Source: Micromonospora sp. RP3T (GTDB lineage: Bacteria; Actinomycetota; Actinomycetes; Mycobacteriales; Micromonosporaceae). From it: 64,000 nt of DNA. The stretch spans positions 124,001 to 188,000 of the forward strand of contig NZ_PYPS01000005.1 in NCBI RefSeq assembly GCF_003027925.1. The letters are read 5' to 3'. Within the stretch, counting starts at the first letter, position 1. Every line of letters starts with the position of its first letter. Under the pieces are notes generated by a model that was not told the DNA's origin, searched no databases, and was given only the letters and a program-made list of their open reading frames with translations. The position numbers and the translations under genes are program-made. Positions 15,785 through 23,938 of this stretch are shown one piece after another.

Positions 15785-18700
15785 GTGCGGGTGGGGATCC
15801 TCGGGCCGCTGGAGGTCCGCGACGGCGAACGGGCCGTCGACGTCGCCGGCGCCCGGCTGCGGGCGCTGCTGATCCGTCTCGCCCTGGACCCGGGCCGCCC
15901 GGTGAGCGTGCCGGCGCTGGCCGAGGCGCTCTGGGCGGACGCGCCGCCCGCCGACACCGCGAACGCCGTGCAGACGCTGGTGTCCCGGCTGCGCCGCGCG
16001 GTGCCCGGGCTCGGGGTACGCAGCGGCCCGACCGGGTACCGGCTCGACCTGGCCCCGGACGACGTGGACGCGGAGCGGTTCGCGCGGCTGGCCCGCCAGG
16101 GTCGGGAGGCGCTGCGCGACGGCGACCCGCAGCGGGCGCTCGGGTCACTGCGGGACGCGCTGGCACTGTGGCGCGGCCCGGCGCTGGCCGAGGTCGCCGA
16201 CGCCTCGTACGCGGACGCCGCAGTGGCGCGCCTGACGGAGCTGCGGCTCACCGCCCAGGAGGACCGGATCGAGGCGGAGCTGCGGATCGGCCGGCCGGAG
16301 CTGCTGGTGGCCGAGCTGGACGAGTTGACCGCCGCGCATCCGCTGCGGGAGCGGCTGGCCGCGCTGCGCCTGCGGGCGCTGGCCGCCGCCGGCCGGCCCG
16401 CCGAGGCGCTGGCCGCGTACGAGCGGATCCGGGAGCGGCTCGCCGAGGAGCTGGGGGTGGATCCCTCGCCCGAGCTGCGGGCCGCGCACCTGGCGTTGTT
16501 GCGGGGCGAGGCGGCCCCGCCACCGGCACCCGCCGGGCGGCGGGGGAACCTGCGCGCCGCGCTCACCACGTTCGTCGGGCGGGACGACGACCTGCGTCGG
16601 CTCACCGGGCTGCTCGCCGGCAACCGGCTGGTCACGCTGCTCGGGCCGGGCGGCGCCGGCAAGACCCGGCTGGCGAGCGTGGCGGCCGGCCGGCTGGCGG
16701 ACGGCGTACCGGGTGGGGCCTGGCTCGTCGAGCTGGCCCCGATCACCGACCCGGGGGACGTGCCCCGCGCCGTGCTCGACACGCTCGGTCGCCGGGAGCG
16801 GGCGCTGGAACCGGCCCGGACCCCGCCCCGCGACACGCTCGGCCGGCTGGTCGACGCGCTCGCCGCCGACGAGACGTTGATCGTGCTGGACAACTGCGAG
16901 CACGTCGTCGACGCGGCTGCCCGGCTCGCCGAGGAGTTGCTCGGCCGTTGCCCGGGGCTGCGTGTGCTGGCCACGTCCCGCGAGCCGCTCGGCATCGTCG
17001 GCGAGGCGCTGGATCCGGTACCGCCGCTGCGCCTGCCGCCGGCGGACGTGTCGCCGGCCGACGCGGTCGCGTACCCCTCGGTGCAGTTGCTGCGCGACCG
17101 GGCCGGGGCCGTGCGGGCCGGGTTCACGGTGACCGACGACAACGTCGCCGACGTGGTGGAGATCTGCCGCCGCCTGGACGGCCTGCCGCTCGCCATCGAA
17201 CTGGCCGCGGCGCGGCTGCGGACTGTGTCGCCGCGGCAGGTCGCGGCCGGCCTGGACGACCGGTTCCGGCTGCTGACCGGCGGCAGCCGGACCGCGCTGC
17301 CCCGGCACCGGACGCTGCGCGCGGTGGTGGACTGGAGCTGGGGTCTGCTCACCGGCGGCGAGCGCCGGCTCGCCGAGCGGCTCGCCGTGTTCCCGGCCTC
17401 GGTCACCGCCGAGTCGGCGGCCGGCGTCGCCGGCCCGGCCGCCGCCGCGCTGCTCGACGCGCTCGTCGACAAGTCGCTGCTCCAGGTGGTCGGCGACGGG
17501 CGGTTCCGGATGCTGGAGACCATCCGGGAGTACGGGCTGGAGCGGCTCGTCGCGGCCGGCGTCGCCGCCGAGGCGCGGGCCGCGCACGCCGCGTACTTCC
17601 GGGACCTGGTGGTGACCGCGGAGCCGCACCTGCGCACTGCCGGCCAGCTCCCCTGGCTGCGGCTGCTGGCCGCGGAACGGGAGAACATCGTCGGCGCGCT
17701 GCACTTCGCCTGCGACGCCGGGGACGCCGACACCGCGCTGCGGATCGGCGCCGGGCTGGCGCTGCCGCTGATCATCTGGGGGGACGACGGTGGGATCGGC
17801 GGCGACGTGCTGGCCCGCGCGCTCGCGTTGCCCGGCCCGGTGCCGGCGGCGGAGCGGGCCGTGGTGCTCGCCATCCGCATGATCACCGAGATGTTCCACA
17901 GCGCCCGCGAGCCCGTGCCGGAGCGGATCGCGGAGCTGACCGACGCGGTCCGCGCGGCGCAGGGGACCGGGCACCCGCTGGTGGCGCTGCTCGAACCGGC
18001 CCTGTCGATGTTCACCGACGACACCGCCGCCGGGATCGCGGCGGTGGACCGCGCCCGCGGGCACCCCGACCCGTGGACCGACGGCACGCTGCTCACCATG
18101 CGCGGCCAGATCCGGGAGAACGACGGCGACGCCGAGGGCATGCTGCGCGACCTGACCGGGGCGGTCGCGGAGCTGCGGGTGGTCGGCGAACGGTGGAGCC
18201 TGTCGATGGTGTTGAGCCAGTACGCCGACGCGCTCACCAAGCGCGGTGACTTCCCGGCGGCCACGGCCGCGCTGGAGGAGTCGGCGCGGCTGGTCCGCGA
18301 GCTGAACCCGAGCGCCGAGCCGGGCTTCCAGTTGATCTGGCTGGCGGCCATCCGGGCCCGGTCCGGGGACGTGGCCGGCGCCAAGGCGGAACTGCGCCGG
18401 TTCGTGGCCGAGCGGGTGGGCGACCGGGAGGGTCGGGACGCCGCGTTCGCGCTGATGATGCTCGGCGACATCGCCCGGATCGAGGGTTCGCTCGACGAGG
18501 CGGCGGAGTGTTTCGCGGAGGCGATGCGCCGCCAGGACGAGGCGCCGCTCGTCGCGCCGCAGTTCCGCGGGCTGCTGTTGGCCGCGATGGCGAACCTCGC
18601 GCTCGCCCGGGGCGACGTGCCGGGTGCGCGTGGCTGCCTGGCCGAGGCCACCGCCCGGGGGCTCGCCGCCCGGGACATGCCGGTGATCGCGATCATCGCG

Positions 18701-18985
18701 GTCGGCTGGGTGGCGGTCGCCGCGGCGGAGGGCCGGTACGAGCGGGCCGCCGAGCTGCTCGGCACGTCCGACTCGCTGCGCGGCTGGCCGGACCGGTCCA
18801 ACCCGGACGCGCAGCGGCTCGCCGAGCGGCTGCGCGTCGAACTGGGCGACGACGGGTACGCCGCCGCGTACGCCAGGGGGCACGGTCTGAGCCGGACCGC
18901 CGCCCTGGCGTCCGTGAGCGGTGACCCGGCCCCGGACGGCCTGAGTCGGGCCGCCGCCCCGGCGAGCGGCGACCCGGCCCGGTGA
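15785..18985 (+). CDS. SARP-family regulator with BTAD, NB-ARC ATPase and TPR domains (AfsR-like)
   Basis: 1066 residues from GTG 15785 with GAGAG upstream. Order: OmpR-type winged helix (about 1-90; RVGILGPLEVRDGERAVDV), bacterial transcriptional activation domain (about 95-245; LRLRALAAAGRPAEALAAYERI), NB-ARC ATPase (about 270-540) with Walker A LLGPGGAGKTRLA and Walker B LIVLDNCEH, then TPR-like helices to the end. Unlike pathway-specific SARPs of about 270 residues, this is the large AfsR-like form that integrates nucleotide or protein-protein signals. It converges on a DrrAB-like exporter across a terminator, so control of that exporter is possible but not shown. The last 40 residues contain a short internal duplication (LSR-AA-A and SGDPA). 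Confidence 0.92.
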   Translation: MRVGILGPLEVRDGERAVDVAGARLRALLIRLALDPGRPVSVPALAEALWADAPPADTANAVQTLVSRLRRAVPGLGVRSGPTGYRLDLAPDDVDAERFARLARQGREALRDGDPQRALGSLRDALALWRGPALAEVADASYADAAVARLTELRLTAQEDRIEAELRIGRPELLVAELDELTAAHPLRERLAALRLRALAAAGRPAEALAAYERIRERLAEELGVDPSPELRAAHLALLRGEAAPPPAPAGRRGNLRAALTTFVGRDDDLRRLTGLLAGNRLVTLLGPGGAGKTRLASVAAGRLADGVPGGAWLVELAPITDPGDVPRAVLDTLGRRERALEPARTPPRDTLGRLVDALAADETLIVLDNCEHVVDAAARLAEELLGRCPGLRVLATSREPLGIVGEALDPVPPLRLPPADVSPADAVAYPSVQLLRDRAGAVRAGFTVTDDNVADVVEICRRLDGLPLAIELAAARLRTVSPRQVAAGLDDRFRLLTGGSRTALPRHRTLRAVVDWSWGLLTGGERRLAERLAVFPASVTAESAAGVAGPAAAALLDALVDKSLLQVVGDGRFRMLETIREYGLERLVAAGVAAEARAAHAAYFRDLVVTAEPHLRTAGQLPWLRLLAAERENIVGALHFACDAGDADTALRIGAGLALPLIIWGDDGGIGGDVLARALALPGPVPAAERAVVLAIRMITEMFHSAREPVPERIAELTDAVRAAQGTGHPLVALLEPALSMFTDDTAAGIAAVDRARGHPDPWTDGTLLTMRGQIRENDGDAEGMLRDLTGAVAELRVVGERWSLSMVLSQYADALTKRGDFPAATAALEESARLVRELNPSAEPGFQLIWLAAIRARSGDVAGAKAELRRFVAERVGDREGRDAAFALMMLGDIARIEGSLDEAAECFAEAMRRQDEAPLVAPQFRGLLLAAMANLALARGDVPGARGCLAEATARGLAARDMPVIAIIAVGWVAVAAAEGRYERAAELLGTSDSLRGWPDRSNPDAQRLAERLRVELGDDGYAAAYARGHGLSRTAALASVSGDPAPDGLSRAAAPASGDPAR

Positions 18986-18988
18986 GAC

Positions 18989-19020
18989 GGCCGCCGCCCG
19001 ACGTTCGCGGGGCGGCGGCC
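18989..19020. terminator. Bidirectional hairpin terminator
   Basis: Eleven-base GC-rich arms (GGCCGCCGCCC and complement) with a 10-base loop, 4 bp after the SARP stop and 57 bp from the stop of the convergent permease gene. Confidence 0.6.
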
Positions 19021-19076
19021 CGACTCGGTGTGGCTGACTGCGTGCGGCGGCGGCCCTGGCCGCCCGGTACGGTCGG

Positions 19077-19901
19077 TCAGGCGCGGCGCCGGTAGGCCCG
19101 CACGGCCAGCGGCGCGCAGACCGCGATGATCGCCACGGTCCAGATCAGTGACCGGGTCACCGGCCCGGCGACCGGGCCGCCGAGGATCAGGCCCCGCGCC
19201 GCGGTCATCACGTCGGCCACCGGGTTCACGCCGACCCACCACTGCAACCAGCCGGGCATCGTGTCGGTGGGCGCCATCATGTTGGTGCCGAACGTCAGCG
19301 GGAACATCACCAGGAACGCGGTGCCCTGCACCGCGCTCGGGCTGCGCATCAGCACGCCGAGCAGCACCCCGACCCAGCTCACCGCGAACGCGAACGCGAT
19401 GGTCAGCAGGCACGCCGCCAGCGTGGACAGCGGATCGGTGCCGATCCGGAAGCCGATGGCGTAGCCGAACGTGAACAGCACCACGATCGAGACCACGAAC
19501 CGCACCAGGTCGCCGACCACGGAGCCGACGAGCGGCGCGGACCGGGCGATCGGCAGGCTGCGGAACCTGTCGAAGACGCCCTTCTCGATGTCGGTGTTGA
19601 GGCTGACGCCGGTCGCGACGGACGCGAACAGCACGGTCTGCACCATGATCGCCGGGAGCAGGAACTCCAGGTACTCATGCTGCGAGCCGGAGATCGCGCC
19701 GCCCAGCAGGTAGACGAAGATCAGCACGAAGACGATCGGTTGGAGCGTCACGTCGAGGAGCTGCTCCGGCGTGCGGAGCGTCTTGATCAGGCTGCGGCCG
19801 GCGAGCGCGAGGCTGTGCCGGACCAGCCCGAACGGGCGGGCGCCGGCCCGGGGCGCACGGGTCCGGGGCGGCGTCGCCGCCGGGTGCGTGGTCGTGGTCA
19901 T
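19077..19901 (-). CDS. ABC-2 type multidrug transporter permease (DrrB-like)
   Basis: 274 residues. Its ATG overlaps the ATPase stop by 4 bp (ATGA), so the pair is translationally coupled. It has a cytoplasmic Thr/Pro/Arg-rich head, then six membrane helices of the ABC-2 plan: LQPIVFVLIFVYLLGGAI, EFLLPAIMVQTVLFASVATGV, GVFDRFRSLPIARSAPLVG (the conserved amphipathic ERG-like loop), and GVNPVADVMTAARGL before the last helix. This matches DrrB daunorubicin-type efflux permeases. The exported compound is unknown. Confidence 0.93.
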   Translation of the reverse strand: MTTTTHPAATPPRTRAPRAGARPFGLVRHSLALAGRSLIKTLRTPEQLLDVTLQPIVFVLIFVYLLGGAISGSQHEYLEFLLPAIMVQTVLFASVATGVSLNTDIEKGVFDRFRSLPIARSAPLVGSVVGDLVRFVVSIVVLFTFGYAIGFRIGTDPLSTLAACLLTIAFAFAVSWVGVLLGVLMRSPSAVQGTAFLVMFPLTFGTNMMAPTDTMPGWLQWWVGVNPVADVMTAARGLILGGPVAGPVTRSLIWTVAIIAVCAPLAVRAYRRRA

Positions 19902-20854
19902 GCCGCCACCTCCGTGGGCTGCTCGGCGCCGTGGCCGGTCAACGTGAAGAACACCTCGTCCAGGCTGGGCAGCCGTAGCGCCAGCTCGACCACCCCGATG
20001 CCGGCGTCGTCGAGCCGGCGGACGACAGCGGTGAACGCCGCGTCGCCCTCCACCGGCACGGTGAGCAGGCCGGGCCGGGGCAGTTCGGGTTCGGCGCCGG
20101 TGGCGGCGCGCAGGATGTCGGCGACCTCGCCGATCCGCTCCGGCTCGGTCGGCCGGACCACGATGGTCTGGCTGCCGGCGATGCGCTTCAGCTCGGCCGG
20201 CGTGCCGTGGGCGATCACCCGGCCGTGGTCGATCACCGAGATCTCGTCGGCCAGCGCGTCCGCCTCGTCCAGGTACTGCGTGGTGAGCAGCACCGTCGAG
20301 CCGTCGTCGACGAGCGAGCGGACCACCCCCCACATCTCCTCGCGCTTGGCCGGGTCCAGGCCGGTCGTCGGCTCGTCCAGGTAGATCACCTCCGGGCGGC
20401 CGACCAGGCTCGCGGCCAGGTCCAGCCGGCGGCGCATGCCACCGGAGTACGTCTTGGCCGGCCGTCCGGCGGCGGCGGTCAGGTCGAACCAGGCGAGCAG
20501 TTCGGCCGCCCGCGCCCGGGCGTCGCGCCGGCTCAGGTCCAGCAGCCGGCCGATCAGCACCAGGTTCTGCGTACCGGTCAGGTCCTCGTCGACCGACGCG
20601 TACTGTCCGGTCAGGCCGATCAGCCGGCGGACCCGGGCGGCGTCGGCGACCACGTCGTGACCGCCGACGGTGGCCCGCCCGGAGTCCGGGCGCAGCAGGG
20701 TGGCGAGGATGCGTACCGCGGTGGTCTTGCCGGCGCCGTTCGGCCCCAGCACCCCCAGCACGGTCCCCCGTCGTGCGGCGAGGTCGATCCCGGCCAGCGC
20801 GGTCGTCGAACCGAACCGCTTGACCAGGCCCTCCGCCTCGAATGCGTAACTCAT
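19898..20854 (-). CDS. ABC transporter ATP-binding protein (DrrA-like)
   Basis: 318 residues from ATG 20854 (MSYAFEAEGLVKRFG); upstream in-frame ATGs at 20863 and 20893 lack conserved sequence. Walker A GPNGAGKTT, signature YSGGMRRRLDLAASL, Walker B VIYLDEPTTGLD and the H-loop region LLTTQYLDEADALAD are all intact. The C-terminal extension, with LPSLDEVFFTLTGH, is the DrrA-specific regulatory tail that contacts DrrB. It forms an exporter with the overlapping permease gene. Confidence 0.95.
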   Translation of the reverse strand: MSYAFEAEGLVKRFGSTTALAGIDLAARRGTVLGVLGPNGAGKTTAVRILATLLRPDSGRATVGGHDVVADAARVRRLIGLTGQYASVDEDLTGTQNLVLIGRLLDLSRRDARARAAELLAWFDLTAAAGRPAKTYSGGMRRRLDLAASLVGRPEVIYLDEPTTGLDPAKREEMWGVVRSLVDDGSTVLLTTQYLDEADALADEISVIDHGRVIAHGTPAELKRIAGSQTIVVRPTEPERIGEVADILRAATGAEPELPRPGLLTVPVEGDAAFTAVVRRLDDAGIGVVELALRLPSLDEVFFTLTGHGAEQPTEVAA

Positions 20855-21041
20855 GGCACCGACCATGGCGGGCGCCGCTGGCAGCGCGCGCACACGACGC
20901 TGACACCGGTACGCACACCGCGCCGCCGACCGACAGGAGGTGCCCGCTCGCCGCGCCCGCCGACCACCTGGATCGGTGAACGGCCGGCCCGGATGGCGGT
21001 GGCGAGGTGCGCCGCCCGGCCCGGCTGGGCATACTCGCCGG

Positions 21042-21635
21042 ATGTCCGATCAGTCCCGGCGCCCGGCGGCGTCGCCGATGCTGGCCGCGCTGCGCGACGG
21101 CACAGGCGACCACCACACCGCCGTGGAACGGCGGCTCGGCCTGCCCGACCGGATCCGCTCCCGAGGCGATCTGGCCGCCGCGCTGGTCGGGCTGCTCGCC
21201 GCCTGGTCGCCGCTGGAGCGGGACCTCGCCGCCGCCGACTGGTCCGGGCTCCCGCTCGACCCCCGGCTGGGCGGGGCCACCGCGTTGCTCCGCGCCGACC
21301 TGGCCACCCTCGGCGTCGCGCCCGACCGGCCGGTCGCCGGTTCGTCGGGTCTCCGCTTCGACACCCTCGCCCGGGCGGTCGGCGGCCGGTACGTCCTGCT
21401 CGGCAGCGCCCTGGGCGGCAGCGTCATCGCGCCGGAGGTGGAGCGCCGGCTGGGATTGGCCGAGGGGGAGGCGACCCGGTTCTTCCGCCGCAGTGGGGGC
21501 TCGCCAGGGCGCGACTGGCGGGACTTCCGGCGCGCGCTGGCCAGGCGGGAGTGGTCGGCGGCCGAACGGCACGACGCCGTCGAGGCGGCCCGGCGGACCT
21601 TCGACGTCGTGGGTGATGCCGCGCCCGTGACCTGA
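21042..21635 (+). CDS. Biliverdin-producing heme oxygenase
   Basis: 197 residues from ATG 21042, preceded by a weak ribosome site; GCATACT about 15 bases upstream may be a -10 for a short leader. DGTGDHHTAVERRLGL near the N-terminus provides the proximal heme histidine, and GGRYVLLGSALGGSVIAPEV is the distal-helix glycine-rich kink typical of heme oxygenases (GSALGG for GSTLGG). The enzyme would open heme to biliverdin, CO and iron, supplying iron or a bilin. No phytochrome is adjacent. Its stop is 3 bp from that of the convergent SRPBCC gene. Confidence 0.85.
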   Translation: MSDQSRRPAASPMLAALRDGTGDHHTAVERRLGLPDRIRSRGDLAAALVGLLAAWSPLERDLAAADWSGLPLDPRLGGATALLRADLATLGVAPDRPVAGSSGLRFDTLARAVGGRYVLLGSALGGSVIAPEVERRLGLAEGEATRFFRRSGGSPGRDWRDFRRALARREWSAAERHDAVEAARRTFDVVGDAAPVT

Positions 21636-21638
21636 GGC

Positions 21639-22169
21639 TCAGGGACGGTCCAGGCGCTCGGCGTACGCGTCGCGCAGCGCGGCCCAGTCGAATTCCTTCG
21701 CCTCCGCGCCGCGGATCGGGCCGACCGGGTCGCCGTCGAGCAGGTGCCCGGCGACGTCCAGGCAGAGGTGCCAGCCGGCGGCCACCATCGGGGCCAGGTC
21801 GGACCGGTCGATCCGGTGCCGCAGCGTGAGCGTGGTGCCGGCGTCGGTCGGCGTCAGTTCCCAGCGGAGCGGGGCGGTGCCCCAGGTGTACTCCAGCACG
21901 CGCGGGGGGTCCGCGCGCAGGACCGTGGCCGGCGCCGGGTGCGCCCGGTCGCCGTCGACCGTGCGGAGTGTGGTCTCGCCGGGGCTGCCCAGGTCGCGGT
22001 CGGCCAGGAACGGGGCCCACTCGGCGAGCTGCGCCGGGTCGGTCAGCGCGGTCCAGACCCGTTCGGGCGGGTGCCGCAGGCCGCGGACGAGGACCAGGTC
22101 CCACCGGTCGTCGACCGGAACCCGGTCGACGTCGGCGAGCGGGCCGGGGCGGAAGCTGTCACGTTGCAT
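21639..22169 (-). CDS. SRPBCC-family protein (AHSA1-like), partner of ArsR regulator
   Basis: 176 residues; ATG 22169 lies 2 bp after the stop of the ArsR-like gene, with GGAG just before it, so the two form an operon. LVLVRGLRHPPERVWTALTDPAQLAEWAPF is the AHSA1 N-terminal pattern (partly quoted); TLTLRHRIDRSDLAPMVAAGWHLCLD is the C-terminal strand and helix. ArsR plus AHSA1 pairs are widespread in actinobacteria and their ligand is unknown. Confidence 0.9.
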   Translation of the reverse strand: MQRDSFRPGPLADVDRVPVDDRWDLVLVRGLRHPPERVWTALTDPAQLAEWAPFLADRDLGSPGETTLRTVDGDRAHPAPATVLRADPPRVLEYTWGTAPLRWELTPTDAGTTLTLRHRIDRSDLAPMVAAGWHLCLDVAGHLLDGDPVGPIRGAEAKEFDWAALRDAYAERLDRP

Positions 22170-22171
22170 CG

Positions 22172-22498
22172 TCACTCCTGACGGTCGAGATGGCGCTCCA
22201 GGGCGTCGAGGTGTTCGGTCCACATCAGCCGGTACGGCCCGAGCCAGTCGTCCACCGCCCGCAGCGGCCCGGTGTCGACCCGGTAGATCCGCCGTTGGGC
22301 CGCGCTGCGGCAGGTGACCAGGCCCGCCTCGCGCAGCACCCGGAGGTGTTTGGAGACGGTCGGCTGGCTCATGCCCAGCGCGCCCACCAGGTCGCCGACG
22401 CTGCTCTCCGCCCGGCGCAGCCGGTCGAGGATGCGGCGGCGGGCGGGCTCGGCCAGTACGGCGAAGGTGTCCACGGGCACCCGTCCAATATGCCACAC
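22172..22498 (-). CDS. ArsR-family winged-helix regulator
   Basis: 108 residues if read from GTG 22498; GTGs at 22480 and 22474 are alternatives, the latter giving a start at VDTFAVLAEPARRRIL. The ArsR core is plain: LAEPARRRILDRLRRAESSVGDLVGALGMSQPTVSKHLRVLREAGLV (helix-turn-helix, quoted here only to name it) and RRIYRVDTGPL wing. No metal-binding cysteine cluster is present, so it probably senses a small molecule bound by its SRPBCC partner or is a simple repressor. An A/T-rich patch upstream (22486-22508) probably holds the promoters for this gene and the divergent flavin gene. Confidence 0.9.
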   Translation of the reverse strand: MWHIGRVPVDTFAVLAEPARRRILDRLRRAESSVGDLVGALGMSQPTVSKHLRVLREAGLVTCRSAAQRRIYRVDTGPLRAVDDWLGPYRLMWTEHLDALERHLDRQE

Positions 22499-22545
22499 CG
22501 GTTATATGTCTGTGGGGGCATGAAGGGTGTCCCTATGCTCGGGGC

Positions 22546-23475
22546 ATGGAACTGCGGATCTTCACCGAACCCCAGCAGGGGGCCAGCTACGACCAGTTGC
22601 TCGCCGTGGCGCGACGCGCGGAGGAGACCGGCTTCGCCGCGTTCTTCCGCTCCGACCACTACCTGAAAATGGGCTCGGTGAGCGGCGATCCCGGACCGAC
22701 CGACGCCTGGACCACGCTCGCCGGCCTGGCCCGTGACACCACCCGGATCCGGCTCGGCACGCTGATGAGCGCCGCCACGTTCCGGCTGCCCGGCCCGCTC
22801 GCCATCACCGTGGCTCAGGTCGACCAGATGAGCGGCGGCCGGGTCGAGCTGGGCATCGGCGCCGGCTGGTACGCCGAGGAGCACGCCGCCTACGGCATCC
22901 CGTTCCCGCCGGTGGGCGAGCGGTTCGACCGACTGGAGGAGCAACTCGCGATCATCACCGGTCTCTGGTCCACCCCGGCCGGTGCCACGTTCGACTTCCC
23001 CGGCACGTACTACCCGGTCACCGACTCGCCGGCGCTGCCCAAGCCGGTGCAGCGACCCCGCCCGCCGGTCCTGCTCGGCGGTCGCGGCCCGAAGCGCACG
23101 CCCGGTCTGGCCGCCCGGTACGCCGACGAGTTCAACATGCCGTTCGCCTCGGTCGACGACACGACGGCCCAGTTCCGGCGGGTGCGGGACGCCTGCGCCG
23201 AGATCGACCGGGACCCGGCCACGATGACCTGGTCCAACGCGCTGGTGCTCTGCTGCGGCCGGAACGACGCCGAGGTGGCCCGGCGCGCCGAGGCGATCGG
23301 CCGGGAGCCCGCCGAACTGCGCGCGAACGGCGCGGCGGGCACGCCCGCCGAGGTGGTCGACACGCTCGGCCGGTACGCCGGGACGGGCAGCAGCCGGATC
23401 TACCTCCAGGTGCTCGACCTGGCCGACCTGGACCACCTGGAACTGGTCGCCGCCGAGGTGATGCCGCAGCTCTGA
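22546..23475 (+). CDS. LLM-class F420-dependent oxidoreductase
   Basis: 309 residues from ATG 22546. Luciferase-like TIM barrel: MELRIFTEPQQGASYDQL, ARRAEETGFAAFFRSDHYL, the strand LGTLMSAATFRLPGPLA, and the cofactor motif GRVELGIGAGWYAEEHAAYG. These match the actinobacterial F420 group (TIGR03560-like) rather than bacterial luciferase. It would move hydride between reduced F420 and an unknown substrate. It is divergent from the ArsR/SRPBCC operon, 47 bp apart, and may be controlled by that ArsR protein. Confidence 0.9.
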   Translation: MELRIFTEPQQGASYDQLLAVARRAEETGFAAFFRSDHYLKMGSVSGDPGPTDAWTTLAGLARDTTRIRLGTLMSAATFRLPGPLAITVAQVDQMSGGRVELGIGAGWYAEEHAAYGIPFPPVGERFDRLEEQLAIITGLWSTPAGATFDFPGTYYPVTDSPALPKPVQRPRPPVLLGGRGPKRTPGLAARYADEFNMPFASVDDTTAQFRRVRDACAEIDRDPATMTWSNALVLCCGRNDAEVARRAEAIGREPAELRANGAAGTPAEVVDTLGRYAGTGSSRIYLQVLDLADLDHLELVAAEVMPQL

Positions 23476-23505
23476 GCGCGGACCCGCGACCAGGGCCGCA
23501 GGGCG

Positions 23506-23871
23506 TCAGCCCGCCGGCGCCCGCCGGATCGTGTCGAGCCGGCCGTCGCGGTCGCTGTCCAGGTACGTCAGGTCCGGGACGCCGTCGCCGTCCAGGTCGA
23601 CCTGCACCACGTCGGCCACGCCGTCGCCGTCCAGGTCGATGGCCACCTCGACGGAGCCGTCCAGATGCCGGGTCATGATCGACCGGCCCGGCCCCTCGCG
23701 TGGCGGTGGCCCCGGGTGGGGCACCGGGTCCGGCTCGGGTTCCGGCGTCGGCACCGGCGCGGTCAGGTCCGGACCGGCCTCGGTCGGGTCGGGGCCGACG
23801 CCGGTCGGGTCGATCTCCTCCTCCGACGGGTACACGTCGCCGCGGAGGCTCGGGTCGCGGTAGCTGCTCAT
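23506..23871 (-). CDS. Acidic Pro-rich protein with Asp-rich calcium-type repeats
   Basis: 121 residues, ATG 23871. The first 65 residues are low-complexity (SEEEIDPTGVGPDPTEAGPD, then PEPEPDPVPHPGPPP). The rest has three tandem loops, DLDGDGVADVV, DLDGDGVPDLT and DSDRDGRLDTI, each with the DxDxDGxxD spacing of EF-hand/thrombospondin-3 calcium sites. No signal peptide is visible, so it is probably cytoplasmic or exported by another route. Family and role are unknown to me. Confidence 0.75.
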   Translation of the reverse strand: MSSYRDPSLRGDVYPSEEEIDPTGVGPDPTEAGPDLTAPVPTPEPEPDPVPHPGPPPREGPGRSIMTRHLDGSVEVAIDLDGDGVADVVQVDLDGDGVPDLTYLDSDRDGRLDTIRRAPAG

Positions 23872-23938
23872 CCGTCCAGGATTCCCGCTGCGACCCCGAA
23901 GCAACCCTGCCCGCGCCGGATGGCGGATGATGCAGCGC

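Noticed and set aside
20930..20942. Strong AGGAGG with GTG upstream of heme oxygenase
   Set aside because: The GTG overlaps the Shine-Dalgarno sequence, and the codons up to 21042 look non-coding; the ATG at 21042 begins the conserved protein.
22486..22508. Possible ArsR palindrome CAATATGCC/GGTTATATG
   Set aside because: Arms match only at the ends when aligned without gaps; treated as an A/T-rich promoter patch.
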